This document shows positions 1-6,746 of a DNA stretch of 14,655 nt, piece by piece (position 1 is the first letter of the stretch; each line of letters begins with the position of its first letter). Source of the stretch: Anaerolineae bacterium. Lineage in GTDB: Bacteria; Chloroflexota; Anaerolineae; J102. The stretch covers positions 1-14,655 of the forward strand of contig JALSPL010000161.1 of the NCBI GenBank assembly GCA_026985975.1, read 5' to 3'. Under the pieces are notes generated by a model, which was given only the letters and a program-made list of their open reading frames with translations, had not been told where the DNA came from and ran no database searches. Made by a program: the position numbers and the translations under genes.

Positions 1-1105
1 TGCCGTCGGGGCCGGGGATGAAGCGCACGGGCTGGGTGAGAAACTCGAATTCAACGCCTTCATCCTTGGCGAAGCCGCGATCCTCTTCTCGGCCGGGCAT
101 TTCCTTCTCGGAACGGCGGTAGCTGAGGATGACCCGACCCGCGCCGGCTCGCACTGCTGAGCGCACGCAGTCGGAGCTTGTATCGCCGCCGCCGACGACC
201 ATGACCGTTTTGCCCTCAATGTCGGGGCGCTCCAGGCCGGGCGGGAACATTTCCTCTTGTAGATTCAGGGCAATCAGGAAATCCAGCGACTTCCACACCC
301 CGGGCGTATCCTCGCCTTCGGTGCCCATGGTGGCGGGAATTTCGGCGCCGATGGCGACCAGCACCGCATCATATTCATAAAGCAAATCCTCCACATAGGG
401 ATTGTCGGGCGTATTGACGGCGCTATTGCAAATGAAGCGCACGCCGGCATGTTCACAGCGCTCGACAATGCCCTTGACTTTGTCTTTTTCCAGTTTGAAG
501 TCAGGAATGCCGTACATCAGCAGGCCTCCGGGCTTGGGGTGCCGCTCGTAAACATCCACATGATGCCCTTTCAGCGCCAGCATCTCGGCGGCGTGCAGGC
601 CCGCCGGGCCCGATCCCACAATGGCCACGGTGCGGCCGGTAGGCGGTTGTCGCTCCGCATCCAGAACACTGTCCATCTTGCCATTGACGCGCATCCAATC
701 GGCCAGGAAAAATTCCACTTTGCCGATGTAAACCGGGGGTTCATACGCTCCCACCACACAAGAGCCCTGGCACAGTTTCTCCTGCGGGCACACGCGGCCG
801 CAGACCTCCGACATGGTGCTGTTTTTGCGAAAGGCCAGATAGCCTTCATAAAATTCCCCGCGGGCCGTGTGCCACATGGCCAGGGGAATGTCATTGTGCA
901 CCGGGCAAGCGGTCAGACAAGCTTGTTCCAGCGGACATTGGATGCAGCGAGCCGCTTCGATTTTGACTGTCTCTTCGTTGTACCCCAGGTAAACTTCATG
1001 AAAATTGAATATCCGTTGTTCCGGAGGCTGCTTGGGTACGGGGACGCGGGGAATCAGGAGATGTTCTCTCCGATCGATGTGACGTGCCGCAGTAATTTCA
1101 AACAT
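1..1105 (-). CDS. gltD: GltD-like glutamate synthase small subunit / NAD(P)H Fe-S flavoprotein (partial)
   Basis: Read on the minus strand from ATG at 1105-1103, it stays open for 368 codons and leaves the window at position 1. Visible order: N-terminal Cys-rich part with C54, C57, C63, C67 and C102, C106, C112, C116 (two 4Fe-4S-type clusters of the DPYD/GltD domain); FAD dinucleotide fold VGSGPAGLHAAE near residue 163; the GltD-typical segment GGLLMYGIPDFKL near 193; second nucleotide fold VVGGGDTSSDC near 303 (NADPH); then SYRRSEKEMPGREE. In the family this subunit takes electrons from NADPH and passes them to GltB for glutamate synthesis, but relatives serve other partners (NfnB-type, other oxidoreductases). 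No GltB is visible, so the partner is unknown. An AAGAGG ribosome site (1116-1111) lies 5 nt before the ATG. The C-terminal quarter is outside the window. Confidence 0.93.
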   Translation of the reverse strand, partial: MFEITAARHIDRREHLLIPRVPVPKQPPEQRIFNFHEVYLGYNEETVKIEAARCIQCPLEQACLTACPVHNDIPLAMWHTARGEFYEGYLAFRKNSTMSEVCGRVCPQEKLCQGSCVVGAYEPPVYIGKVEFFLADWMRVNGKMDSVLDAERQPPTGRTVAIVGSGPAGLHAAEMLALKGHHVDVYERHPKPGGLLMYGIPDFKLEKDKVKGIVERCEHAGVRFICNSAVNTPDNPYVEDLLYEYDAVLVAIGAEIPATMGTEGEDTPGVWKSLDFLIALNLQEEMFPPGLERPDIEGKTVMVVGGGDTSSDCVRSAVRAGAGRVILSYRRSEKEMPGREEDRGFAKDEGVEFEFLTQPVRFIPGPDG

Positions 1106-1119
1106 AAACGCCTCTTGGC

Positions 1120-1158
1120 AAAAAATGGTGGCGGCTCGATCATCATCGATCGGGCCGC
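1120..1158 (-). promoter_or_regulatory. Hairpin plus T-run in gltD leader (possible attenuator)
   Basis: Two 11-nt arms (1131-1141 and 1148-1158) pair around a 6-nt loop. On the minus strand there is one A/C mismatch, and the helix is followed after 5 nt by six T residues (1125-1120) just before the gltD ribosome site. The layout resembles a leader terminator or attenuator for gltD. The 5-nt gap between stem and T-run is longer than usual and no alternative antiterminator fold was worked out, so the role is a guess. Confidence 0.3.
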
Positions 1159-1326
1159 GCCAGGATTATTACAAAAAGTGACGCCACCATGCGATGAAGA
1201 GACGGTGTAAGGCCGGTGGCATCTCTTTGCAGCTATATTGTAGCGAAGAATACGAAAATACGCCATCTTTCAGAGCCAGAAAGTAAGGGCGCGCGCATGC
1301 CTTTTGGGTGGCGGCGCTCCCTCGAT

Positions 1327-1355
1327 TTGATTGAATGCCCGCTCTGGTCTACACT
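1327..1355 (+). promoter_or_regulatory. Sigma70-type promoter, near-leaderless
   Basis: TTGATT (1327-1332), a 17-nt spacer, then TACACT (1350-1355): four of six matches to each consensus box at optimal spacing. The predicted +1 is about 1362, only 3 nt before the ATG at 1365. An upstream in-frame ATG at 1335 lies inside this promoter and would not be transcribed. No ribosome site precedes either ATG, which fits a leaderless message. Confidence 0.55.
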
Positions 1356-1364
1356 ATCATTGCT

Positions 1365-2009
1365 ATGACTGTTTATGCTATTTTTTCCGATGTCCACAAC
1401 GAAGTTGACAATCTGGAAAAGACTTTGGATTATTTGGCGTCCCGCCAGGTGGATTTTCATCTGCAATTGGGTGATTTAGGCGTTCAGCCGCTTCCCTTGC
1501 TCGATCCTTTGCCCGTGCATCATGTTTTCGGCAACTGGGAAGTCAGCCAGTTGCATCGATTCCCTCCCCAACGCCAGCCTGAGGTCGCAGCCTGGCCCGC
1601 CCGGATAGGGGGCGATGGTTGGCTTGCAGCGCACGCCAGCCCCGTCTTTCCGCCCGAATGCACCGATCTGGCTGCGACGCAGCGCTACATGGCCCGGCAT
1701 CGTCCGCGCTGGATGCAGCTCTTTCCCAGCCTGTTGCACGACAAGCAGGCCGTGTGGGCCGCATTCGCCGAGTTGGCTGCGCAGGAACGGCAGGTCTTCT
1801 TCCACGGCCACACCCACGTGCAGGCCGTGCAGCAACTGGATGCAGATAACCGCTATCGGCGTCTGACCGGTCCCATCATCCAGCTTGATCCCGACGCCCT
1901 GACCCTGGTGGGCGTGGGCTCCGCGGGCATCCCCCGCGACGGCGCCGCTTTGCGCTGCGTTCTCTTCGATGACGAAGTTTTTGAAATCGAGTTGTTGTCC
2001 ATCGTCTGA
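1365..2009 (+). CDS. Calcineurin-like metallophosphoesterase
   Basis: 214 aa. Metal-binding motifs appear in order: SDVHNE (D9, H11), LGDLG (D37), FGNWE (N57), AAHASP (H90), FHGHTHVQ (H149, H151). This is the full binuclear set of the YfcE/ApaH-like phosphoesterase superfamily, which hydrolyses phosphomonoesters or phosphodiesters in the cytoplasm. The Trp after GN, where His is common, and the small size put it nearest the YfcE/MJ0936-type group, so a phosphodiesterase role is plausible but the substrate cannot be read. The start at 1365 was chosen because the beta-strand and SDVH motif begin right after it and because the promoter overlaps the alternative ATG at 1335. It is followed by a satellite repeat and the Nudix gene. 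Confidence 0.88.
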   Translation: MTVYAIFSDVHNEVDNLEKTLDYLASRQVDFHLQLGDLGVQPLPLLDPLPVHHVFGNWEVSQLHRFPPQRQPEVAAWPARIGGDGWLAAHASPVFPPECTDLAATQRYMARHRPRWMQLFPSLLHDKQAVWAAFAELAAQERQVFFHGHTHVQAVQQLDADNRYRRLTGPIIQLDPDALTLVGVGSAGIPRDGAALRCVLFDDEVFEIELLSIV

Positions 2010-2024
2010 TGGGAAACAGCGCCC

Positions 2025-2080
2025 GCCCCTTCGCCCCCTCGCCCTCTCGCCCCTTCGCCCTCTCGCCCCTTCGCCCTCTC
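2025..2080 (+). repeat. 8-bp tandem repeat, 7 copies (GCCCYYTC)
   Basis: Seven back-to-back octamers of form GCCCYYTC, alternating mainly GCCCCTTC and GCCCTCTC, fill almost the whole gap between the phosphoesterase stop and the Nudix ATG at 2083. The top strand is nearly pure pyrimidine apart from one G per unit. An in-frame upward extension of the Nudix frame would read through it as an RPLALSP-like peptide, which is why longer start calls for that gene should be distrusted. Confidence 0.95.
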
Positions 2081-2082
2081 GC

Positions 2083-2598
2083 ATGAACAACCCTTACGGC
2101 GTCGATCCCTCCCGTTTTTCCCTCATCCCCCGCGTGCTGGTCATCGCCACCCGCGGGGAGGATGTGCTGCTATTGCAACGGGCCGAGCACAAAAAACTCT
2201 GGCCCGGCCTCTACAACGCGCCCGGCGGCCACGTGGAGCGGGGCGAGACGCCCGTCGAGGCCGCAGCCCGGGAACTGGCCGAGGAGACGGGCCTGCAAGC
2301 GGACGCCCTCACCCTGCGCGGGCTGCTCATCGGCGACGCTGTGGAGGAGCTGCTGGGCGTGATGGTGTTCATCTATCATGCCCGGGTCTCGGGCCAGCTT
2401 CACGCCCGCAACGCCGAAGGCGTTCCCCACTGGATTCCCCGCGCCGATCTGTCCGCTATCCCCACCCTGCCTGATCTGCCTCAAATACTCGACCTGATGC
2501 TGGATCAAGACCGATTTTTCTATCTTTACAAAACCCCTTTGGCAGACGGCGGAGAGGATATTCGCGTCGTCATACCAGATTTCGGAACTGAATACTGA
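2083..2598 (+). CDS. Nudix hydrolase
   Basis: 171 aa from the ATG at 2083. The complete Nudix box lies at about residues 49-71 (G, five residues, E55, seven residues, R63-E64-L-A-E67-E68-T-G-L), after a LWPGLYNAPGGHVE lead-in typical of MutT/8-oxo-dGTPase-like members. Such enzymes cut nucleoside diphosphate-X compounds using Mg2+ held by the box glutamates. The substrate is unknown. The frame is open upstream to 1969, but that part only translates the satellite repeat and overlaps the previous gene. No clear ribosome site precedes the ATG. The last codons fall in a short 7-bp repeat, so the extreme C-terminus may vary between strains. The downstream gene starts 25 bp later. Confidence 0.9.
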   Translation: MNNPYGVDPSRFSLIPRVLVIATRGEDVLLLQRAEHKKLWPGLYNAPGGHVERGETPVEAAARELAEETGLQADALTLRGLLIGDAVEELLGVMVFIYHARVSGQLHARNAEGVPHWIPRADLSAIPTLPDLPQILDLMLDQDRFFYLYKTPLADGGEDIRVVIPDFGTEY

Positions 2599-2607
2599 AC
2601 ACTGTCT
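2587..2607 (+). repeat. Short 7-bp repeat spanning the Nudix stop codon
   Basis: Units ACTGAAT, ACTGAAC and ACTGTCT follow each other with period 7. The second unit contains the TGA stop of the Nudix gene (2596-2598). Only two units are near-identical, so this may be chance, but it matches the window's taste for 7-8 bp repeats at gene ends. Confidence 0.45.
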
Positions 2608-2623
2608 CCAAAGGAGCAATCCC

Positions 2624-3727
2624 ATGACCGATATCAGCATCCCCTGCGAAGTGCGGCCCGGCGAGTATCGCGTGGCCATGGCCCCGGCTGGCGTTCATGC
2701 GCTGACCAATGCGGGCCACCGCGTATTTGTCGAGCACAACGCCGGTCTTGGCTCCGGCTTCAATGATGAATCTTATCGCGAGGTGGGCGCGCAGATCGTC
2801 TACAGCCACGAAGAAGCGCTGGTGCGGGGCAAAATCGTGGCCAAAGTGGCCCGCCCCACCAATGACGAATTCGCATTGCTGGGTGAAGAGCAAATCATCC
2901 TGGGCTTTCTACATCTGGCTGCAGGGCGACGACAGAAAATACAGCTATTGCTCGACAGCGGCGCTTGCGCCATTGGGTGGGAGACGGTGCAGCAGGAGGA
3001 TGGCTTTCTGCCTGTGCTGCGGGGGATGAGCACCATCGCCGGGCGCATGATGCCCCAGATCATCGGGCGATTCATGCAGAATGATCACGGTGGCCGGGGC
3101 GTGGCTCTCAGCGGCTGCCCCACCGTGCCCCCGGCTGAGGTCGTCATCCTGGGCGCGGGCACTTTTGGCTCCGAGGCGGCGGTGGCCCTGGCGGGCATCA
3201 ACGCCTCGGTCTATGTGCTGGATATCAACGCTCGGGCTCTGGAACGGCTGGGCAAACGACTGCTGGGCCGGGGCGTGACCATGGCCGCCACCGATTACAA
3301 TCTGCGTAAGGTGGTGAAATTTGCGGACGCCATCATCGGTGCGGTGTATGTGCCGGGCCAGCGGGCGCCAACGCTCCTCACCCGTGAGCTGCTCCGCACC
3401 ATGCGTCCTCGCAGCCTGTTTGTAGACGCCAGCATCGATCAGGGGGGCTGCGCCGAGACCAGCCGTCCCACCACCCACGCCGATCCCACCTATGTGGAGG
3501 AGGGCGTCATCCATTACTGCGTGCCCAACATCACCAGCGTGGTGGGGCGCACCACCACGCATTCTCTGACCCACGCCACCCTGCCCTATCTGCTGGCCAT
3601 GGCCAATGATGGTCTGGATGCAGCCATGCAGCAATTCCCCGAACTGGCCCGGGGCGTCAACATCCGCCGGGGCGAGATCGTGCACCAGGGATTGAGGCGG
3701 GCGCTGGGAGAGGAGGCGGGCGGATGA
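2624..3727 (+). CDS. Alanine dehydrogenase family (AlaDH/PNT) oxidoreductase
   Basis: 367 aa, the usual length for alanine dehydrogenase, with ribosome site AAGGAG at 2611-2616, 7 nt before the ATG. Visible: substrate-site Arg in EVRPGEYRVAMAPAGV (R16), Lys in VAKVARP (K74), His in FLHLAAG (H97), NAD-binding VVILGAGTFGSEAA (about 173-186) with ribose-binding Asp200, and VDASIDQGGCAETS with D268 and D272. The family catalyses NAD-linked oxidative deamination of L-alanine to pyruvate, or the reverse. Several blocks differ from classic Ald (ARPT for KEPL, IGWE for IAYE, SIDQGG for AIDQGG), so another small amino acid or imino acid is possible. The downstream CoA-transferase overlaps by 4 nt, so the two proteins are probably co-translated and act in one pathway. 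Confidence 0.83.
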   Translation: MTDISIPCEVRPGEYRVAMAPAGVHALTNAGHRVFVEHNAGLGSGFNDESYREVGAQIVYSHEEALVRGKIVAKVARPTNDEFALLGEEQIILGFLHLAAGRRQKIQLLLDSGACAIGWETVQQEDGFLPVLRGMSTIAGRMMPQIIGRFMQNDHGGRGVALSGCPTVPPAEVVILGAGTFGSEAAVALAGINASVYVLDINARALERLGKRLLGRGVTMAATDYNLRKVVKFADAIIGAVYVPGQRAPTLLTRELLRTMRPRSLFVDASIDQGGCAETSRPTTHADPTYVEEGVIHYCVPNITSVVGRTTTHSLTHATLPYLLAMANDGLDAAMQQFPELARGVNIRRGEIVHQGLRRALGEEAGG

Positions 3728-5028
3728 AAGGCTGGGAGCGCATCTACCAATCGAAAATCACAACGGCTGCCGAGGCCATTCAGTCGATCTCCGATGGCGA
3801 CAACGTTTTTCTGACAGGCAATTGTTCTGTGCCGCAGGAATTGTTGGACGCTCTGGTGCAGCGGGCTCGGGCTGACGACATCCACGGCGTTACCATCCAT
3901 CAGATCCTCACCATCGGCGATGCGGATTATGTGGCCCCGGATATGGCCGGGAAAATCCGGGTCAACACCATGTTTATCAGTCCCAATGTGCGCCAGGCGG
4001 TGCACGAGGGACGGGCCGATTTCACGCCGGTTTTCCTCAACGAAGTGCCCAAGCTCTTCAAACAGCGCATCATCCCTCTGGATGTGGCGCTGGTGCATCT
4101 CTCGCCGCCCGATGAGCATGGGTTCTGCTCCTTTGGCGTGGAGGTGGGCCTGACCAAGCCCGCGGCCGAGTCCGCCCGCATCATCATCGCCGAGGTCAAT
4201 GAGCAGATGCCCCGGGCCCTGGGCAACAGCTTCATCCACGTGTCCAAGCTCACTCATGTGATTCCCGTTAATTATGCTCTGCCCGAGCTGCCCCAGGGCG
4301 AACCGGGGGCGCTGCAAAAAGCCATCGGAGCCCACATCGCCGAGATGATCCCCGACGGGGCCACCCTGCAGATGGGCATCGGCGCTATCCCCGACGGCGT
4401 ACTTCATTTCCTGCGCGACAAACGCGACCTGGGCATCCACACCGAGCTTTTTGCGGATGGCGTGGTGGATTTGGTGGAGATGGGCGTGATCACGGGGGAC
4501 CGCAAGACCCTGCATCCGGGCAAAATCATCGCCGGATTTGTGCTGGGCACGCAGCGGGTGTACGATTTCATCGACGACAACGCCATGGTGGAATTTCATC
4601 CCCAGGATTACATCAACGATCCCTTCATCATCGCCCAGAACGACAGCATGATCGCCATCAATTCAGCTATCGAGGTGGATCTGACGGGCCAGGTTTGCGC
4701 AGATTCCATCGGCCCCAAGCTCTATAGCGGCGTGGGCGGCCAGGTGGATTTCATCCGCGGCGCGGCCCGCAGCAAGGGGGGCAAACCTATCATCGCCCTG
4801 CCCTCAACGGCCAAAGGCGGGACCATCTCTCGCATCACGCCCATGCTCAAGCAGGGAGCAGGCGTGGTCACCACCCGCAACGATGTGCATTATGTGGTCA
4901 CCGAATTCGGCGTAGCCGATCTTTATGGCAAGACCATCCGTCAGCGGGTGCAGGCGCTCATCGGCATCGCCCACCCCGATTTTCGGGCCGACCTGCGCCA
5001 ACAGGCCCGGGCGTTGGGGTACATTTGA
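3724..5028 (+). CDS. CoA-transferase, acetyl-CoA hydrolase / 4-hydroxybutyrate CoA-transferase family
   Basis: 434 aa. The ATG overlaps the previous stop (ATGA), pointing to translational coupling. Visible family marks: N-terminal ITTAAEAIQSISDGDNVF; GIGAIPDGVL (218-227); the catalytic glutamate in HTELFADGVVDL (E241), which forms the gamma-glutamyl-CoA thioester in this family; SGVGGQVDFIRGA (336-347); C-terminal VVTTRNDVHYVVTEFGVADL. Family members (Cat1, AbfT, acetate:succinate CoA-transferase) move CoA between acyl-CoA and acetate, succinate, butyrate or 4-hydroxybutyrate. The donor and acceptor here cannot be read. Together with the amino-acid dehydrogenase upstream, a role in amino-acid catabolism ending in CoA recycling or acetate production is a reasonable inference. 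No terminator is seen after it; the next promoter begins 31 bp downstream. Confidence 0.88.
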   Translation: MKGWERIYQSKITTAAEAIQSISDGDNVFLTGNCSVPQELLDALVQRARADDIHGVTIHQILTIGDADYVAPDMAGKIRVNTMFISPNVRQAVHEGRADFTPVFLNEVPKLFKQRIIPLDVALVHLSPPDEHGFCSFGVEVGLTKPAAESARIIIAEVNEQMPRALGNSFIHVSKLTHVIPVNYALPELPQGEPGALQKAIGAHIAEMIPDGATLQMGIGAIPDGVLHFLRDKRDLGIHTELFADGVVDLVEMGVITGDRKTLHPGKIIAGFVLGTQRVYDFIDDNAMVEFHPQDYINDPFIIAQNDSMIAINSAIEVDLTGQVCADSIGPKLYSGVGGQVDFIRGAARSKGGKPIIALPSTAKGGTISRITPMLKQGAGVVTTRNDVHYVVTEFGVADLYGKTIRQRVQALIGIAHPDFRADLRQQARALGYI

Positions 5029-5058
5029 ACAACGATGGCTGGGGCGTCGCGCTTCCCG

Positions 5059-5087
5059 TTGACAGTTCCAGCCTTTTTCCTTATGAT
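5059..5087 (+). promoter_or_regulatory. Near-consensus sigma70 promoter giving a leaderless mRNA
   Basis: TTGACA (5059-5064, perfect), 17-nt spacer, TATGAT (5082-5087, five of six). Counting the last -10 base as -7, the +1 is 5094, the A of the ATG of the next gene. No ribosome site lies before that ATG. It is one of the two strongest promoter matches in the window. Confidence 0.75.
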
Positions 5088-5093
5088 AAAGCC

Positions 5094-5345
5094 ATGTTGA
5101 GCTCGAAATACCCCATCCCTCCTCATCTTCTGGATGCGATAGACCCTGTTCAAGTCGAGGCGTGGCGGCGCATGAGCGGCGCTGAGCGGCTGGAGATCTC
5201 ATTTCAGCTTTATCAGATGGCGCTGGAAGCTGTGCGCGCCAATGAACGGATGCGCCATCCGGACCTTTCGGAGGAGGAGCTGAACTGGCGCGTCACCCGT
5301 CGCATGCAGGGCGATCCCACCCTGGGGAGATCGAAAAAGGAGTAG
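5094..5345 (+). CDS. Small helical protein of unknown function (83 aa)
   Basis: 83 aa, no membrane segment or signal peptide. From about residue 20 it reads as an alpha-helical protein: VEAWRRMSGAERLEISFQLY, then a second helix rich in Ala, Glu and Arg, an RHPDLSEEEL turn-helix at about 54-63, and an RVTRRM segment. I recall similar small proteins with a RHPxxSEEE-type motif placed just before a second small gene in diverse bacteria, but no function was recognised. The start at 5094 was chosen over a TTG at 5025 because the strong promoter places +1 on this ATG; the TTG lies upstream of that +1. The next gene starts 7 nt after its stop, so the two form an operon. A toxin-antitoxin or nuclease-partner role is only suggested by the layout. 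Confidence 0.75.
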   Translation: MLSSKYPIPPHLLDAIDPVQVEAWRRMSGAERLEISFQLYQMALEAVRANERMRHPDLSEEELNWRVTRRMQGDPTLGRSKKE

Positions 5346-5352
5346 TAGTGCA

Positions 5353-5844
5353 ATGCTCACCGATATTGGCGAATTTATCGTAGGCGCTTATCTTCAACTC
5401 ATCGAGGAATGTGATTTCATTGATTACAACGTTCGTCCGCCTGGTGGAGGTCTAAAAGGACTGGAAGAGTTGGATGTGGTCAGGTTGAACTTCAAAACCG
5501 ATACGGTATTCCTTTGTGAAGTGACAACCCACATCAGAGGACTACTCTACAAAACCAATCAAGAAACCGTAAGGCTAATCAAACAAAAACACCAACGCCA
5601 GAAGGACTACGCTCAAGAGTATTTGTCTAGTTTCAGCAATCACCACTTTATGTTTTGGTCGCCAGTTGTGCCGGTGGGATATATCACGGAGAACTTACAA
5701 ACGATTGAGACTTTGGAATTAGTCATCAATGGCGAATACAAAAGAAGTGTTGAACAGTTAAAACACCTAGCGAAACGCACTACACACGACACTCGAAATC
5801 CTTTTTTCCGTATGTTACAGATTATGGAACATATGCGAGCATAA
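5353..5844 (+). CDS. PD-(D/E)XK nuclease-like protein (YraN/resolvase-like core, atypical)
   Basis: 163 aa, with AAGGAG at 5337-5342, 10 nt before the ATG. The N-terminal 65 residues follow the order seen in YraN/Holliday-resolvase-like PD-(D/E)XK folds: a helix with GEFIVGAYLQ (E7), an N-R-P loop, EELDVV (E39, D41), then a strand VFLCEVTTHI (E56). The position normally held by the catalytic lysine (E-x-K) is Thr58, so catalysis may use another residue or be lost. The rest is charged and helical (KQKHQRQKDYAQEYL), followed by HFMFWSPVVPVG. Base composition is visibly AT-richer (about 43-45% GC over the first half by rough hand count) than the flanking genes, which suggests horizontal gain. 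Its partner is the 83-aa gene 7 nt upstream. Function unknown; DNA binding or cutting is inferred from fold alone. Confidence 0.72.
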   Translation: MLTDIGEFIVGAYLQLIEECDFIDYNVRPPGGGLKGLEELDVVRLNFKTDTVFLCEVTTHIRGLLYKTNQETVRLIKQKHQRQKDYAQEYLSSFSNHHFMFWSPVVPVGYITENLQTIETLELVINGEYKRSVEQLKHLAKRTTHDTRNPFFRMLQIMEHMRA

Positions 5845-5864
5845 CTGCTCAGAACTTCTATCCC

Positions 5865-6335
5865 ATGCTCACCATCGACATCCCCGATTACAAAGAACTC
5901 CACATCCAGCATCTTGTGCTGGATATGAACGGCACCCTGGCCCGAGACGGCGCGCTTCTTCCCGGCGCGAAAGAGCGCCTGGACCAGCTCAAGCCCCTGC
6001 TGACCATCCATCTCATCACCGCCGACACCCACGGCGGGGGTCAGGAGGCCGCGCGAGGATTAGACATCCGTTTTCACAAGATGACGCCCGGTCCGGGCGG
6101 GCCGCAGAAGCTGACGTTGGTGCGGGCGCTGGGCCCGGAAAGCGTCGTCGCCATCGGCAACGGCGCCAACGACGCCCTGATGCTGAAAGAATCGGCGCTG
6201 GGCGTTGCGGTCAACGGCGGCGAAGGCGCTGCCGTGGCCGCGATCCTGGCCGCGGATATCTACGCGCCCGACATCCTCGTCGCCCTGGACCTGCTGCTGC
6301 ACCCCGACCGCATCCGTGCGACATTGCGGCGATAG
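5865..6335 (+). CDS. HAD-family hydrolase, soluble P-type-ATPase-like (COG4087 type)
   Basis: 156 aa. Motif I is VLDMNGTLARDG (nucleophile D20), with Asn22 where most HAD phosphatases have a second Asp. Motif II Thr is in LITADTHGG (T52). The late motif AIGNGANDALMLKES (about 96-110, D103) binds Mg2+. The D-x-N-G-T-L signature and the GNGANDA block are typical of the small stand-alone relatives of the P-type ATPase phosphorylation domain, with no cap domain or membrane part. A phosphatase role is likely; the substrate is not known. It starts 20 bp after the AT-rich gene with no obvious ribosome site and returns to the high-GC composition of the genome. Its TAG stop directly abuts the stop of the convergent PIN gene. 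Confidence 0.85.
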   Translation: MLTIDIPDYKELHIQHLVLDMNGTLARDGALLPGAKERLDQLKPLLTIHLITADTHGGGQEAARGLDIRFHKMTPGPGGPQKLTLVRALGPESVVAIGNGANDALMLKESALGVAVNGGEGAAVAAILAADIYAPDILVALDLLLHPDRIRATLRR

Positions 6336-6746
6336 CTATTGCGGGAACACCTGCAGGCCCATCTGCCGAAAATGATGATCGAAGGCGAAGGCGCTGTCGA
6401 TCCCCATCTGTCGGGCCAGGGCCAGCGAAGCGCAGTCGGTGTAGCTCCAACCCTTGTCGGTGTAGCGGCTGAAGATGTGCCATGTCGCCATTTCTTCCCG
6501 CTGCCCGAAAATGACCATCTTGATATGGCGGCTGTTGCGCAGGCGAATGCCCAACTGCAAAGCGACATGCTCGCCCAAACGTATCTTGACCAGGGTCATA
6601 GTTTCATCGAAGACGTGGTTAGAGAGCACGAATACGCCATTTTTGCTGAAAGTTCGCAGAAAGTTTGCGGCCATGAAGTGGTTGGGATCGCGTTTATCCA
6701 CCACAGCATACAGCGCACTGGTGTCAATAATCATTTTTTCGTTCAT
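6336..6746 (-). CDS. PIN-domain toxin, VapC-like ribonuclease
   Basis: 136 aa. Four acidic residues of the PIN active site are visible: D8 in MIIDTSALYA, E48 in NHVFDETMTL, D104 in SYTDCASLALAR and D123 in AFAFDHHF. VapC toxins are Mg2+-dependent ribonucleases that cut tRNA or rRNA and stop growth until neutralised by the cognate antitoxin. The gene overlaps the end of the upstream antitoxin gene by 23 nt, as is usual for such modules, and lacks its own clear ribosome site, so translation is probably coupled. A second in-frame ATG at 6734 (MIIDTS) is also possible. All catalytic residues are present, so the toxin is probably functional. Confidence 0.9.
   Translation of the reverse strand: MNEKMIIDTSALYAVVDKRDPNHFMAANFLRTFSKNGVFVLSNHVFDETMTLVKIRLGEHVALQLGIRLRNSRHIKMVIFGQREEMATWHIFSRYTDKGWSYTDCASLALARQMGIDSAFAFDHHFRQMGLQVFPQ

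Noticed and set aside
449..1210. 253-codon open frame on the plus strand
   Set aside because: Antisense to gltD. The opposite frame carries Cys clusters and two nucleotide folds, this one carries none.
1237..1265. Minus-strand promoter for gltD (TACAAT at 1242-1237)
   Set aside because: The -10 is good but the hexamer at 17 nt spacing (TGGCGT) matches the -35 consensus poorly, so it was not listed as a feature.
1969..2082. Upstream extension of the Nudix gene
   Set aside because: It overlaps the previous gene and translates the satellite repeat; the conserved Nudix N-terminus begins after 2083.
3586..4599. 337-codon open frame on the minus strand
   Set aside because: Antisense to the CoA-transferase gene, with no family motif.
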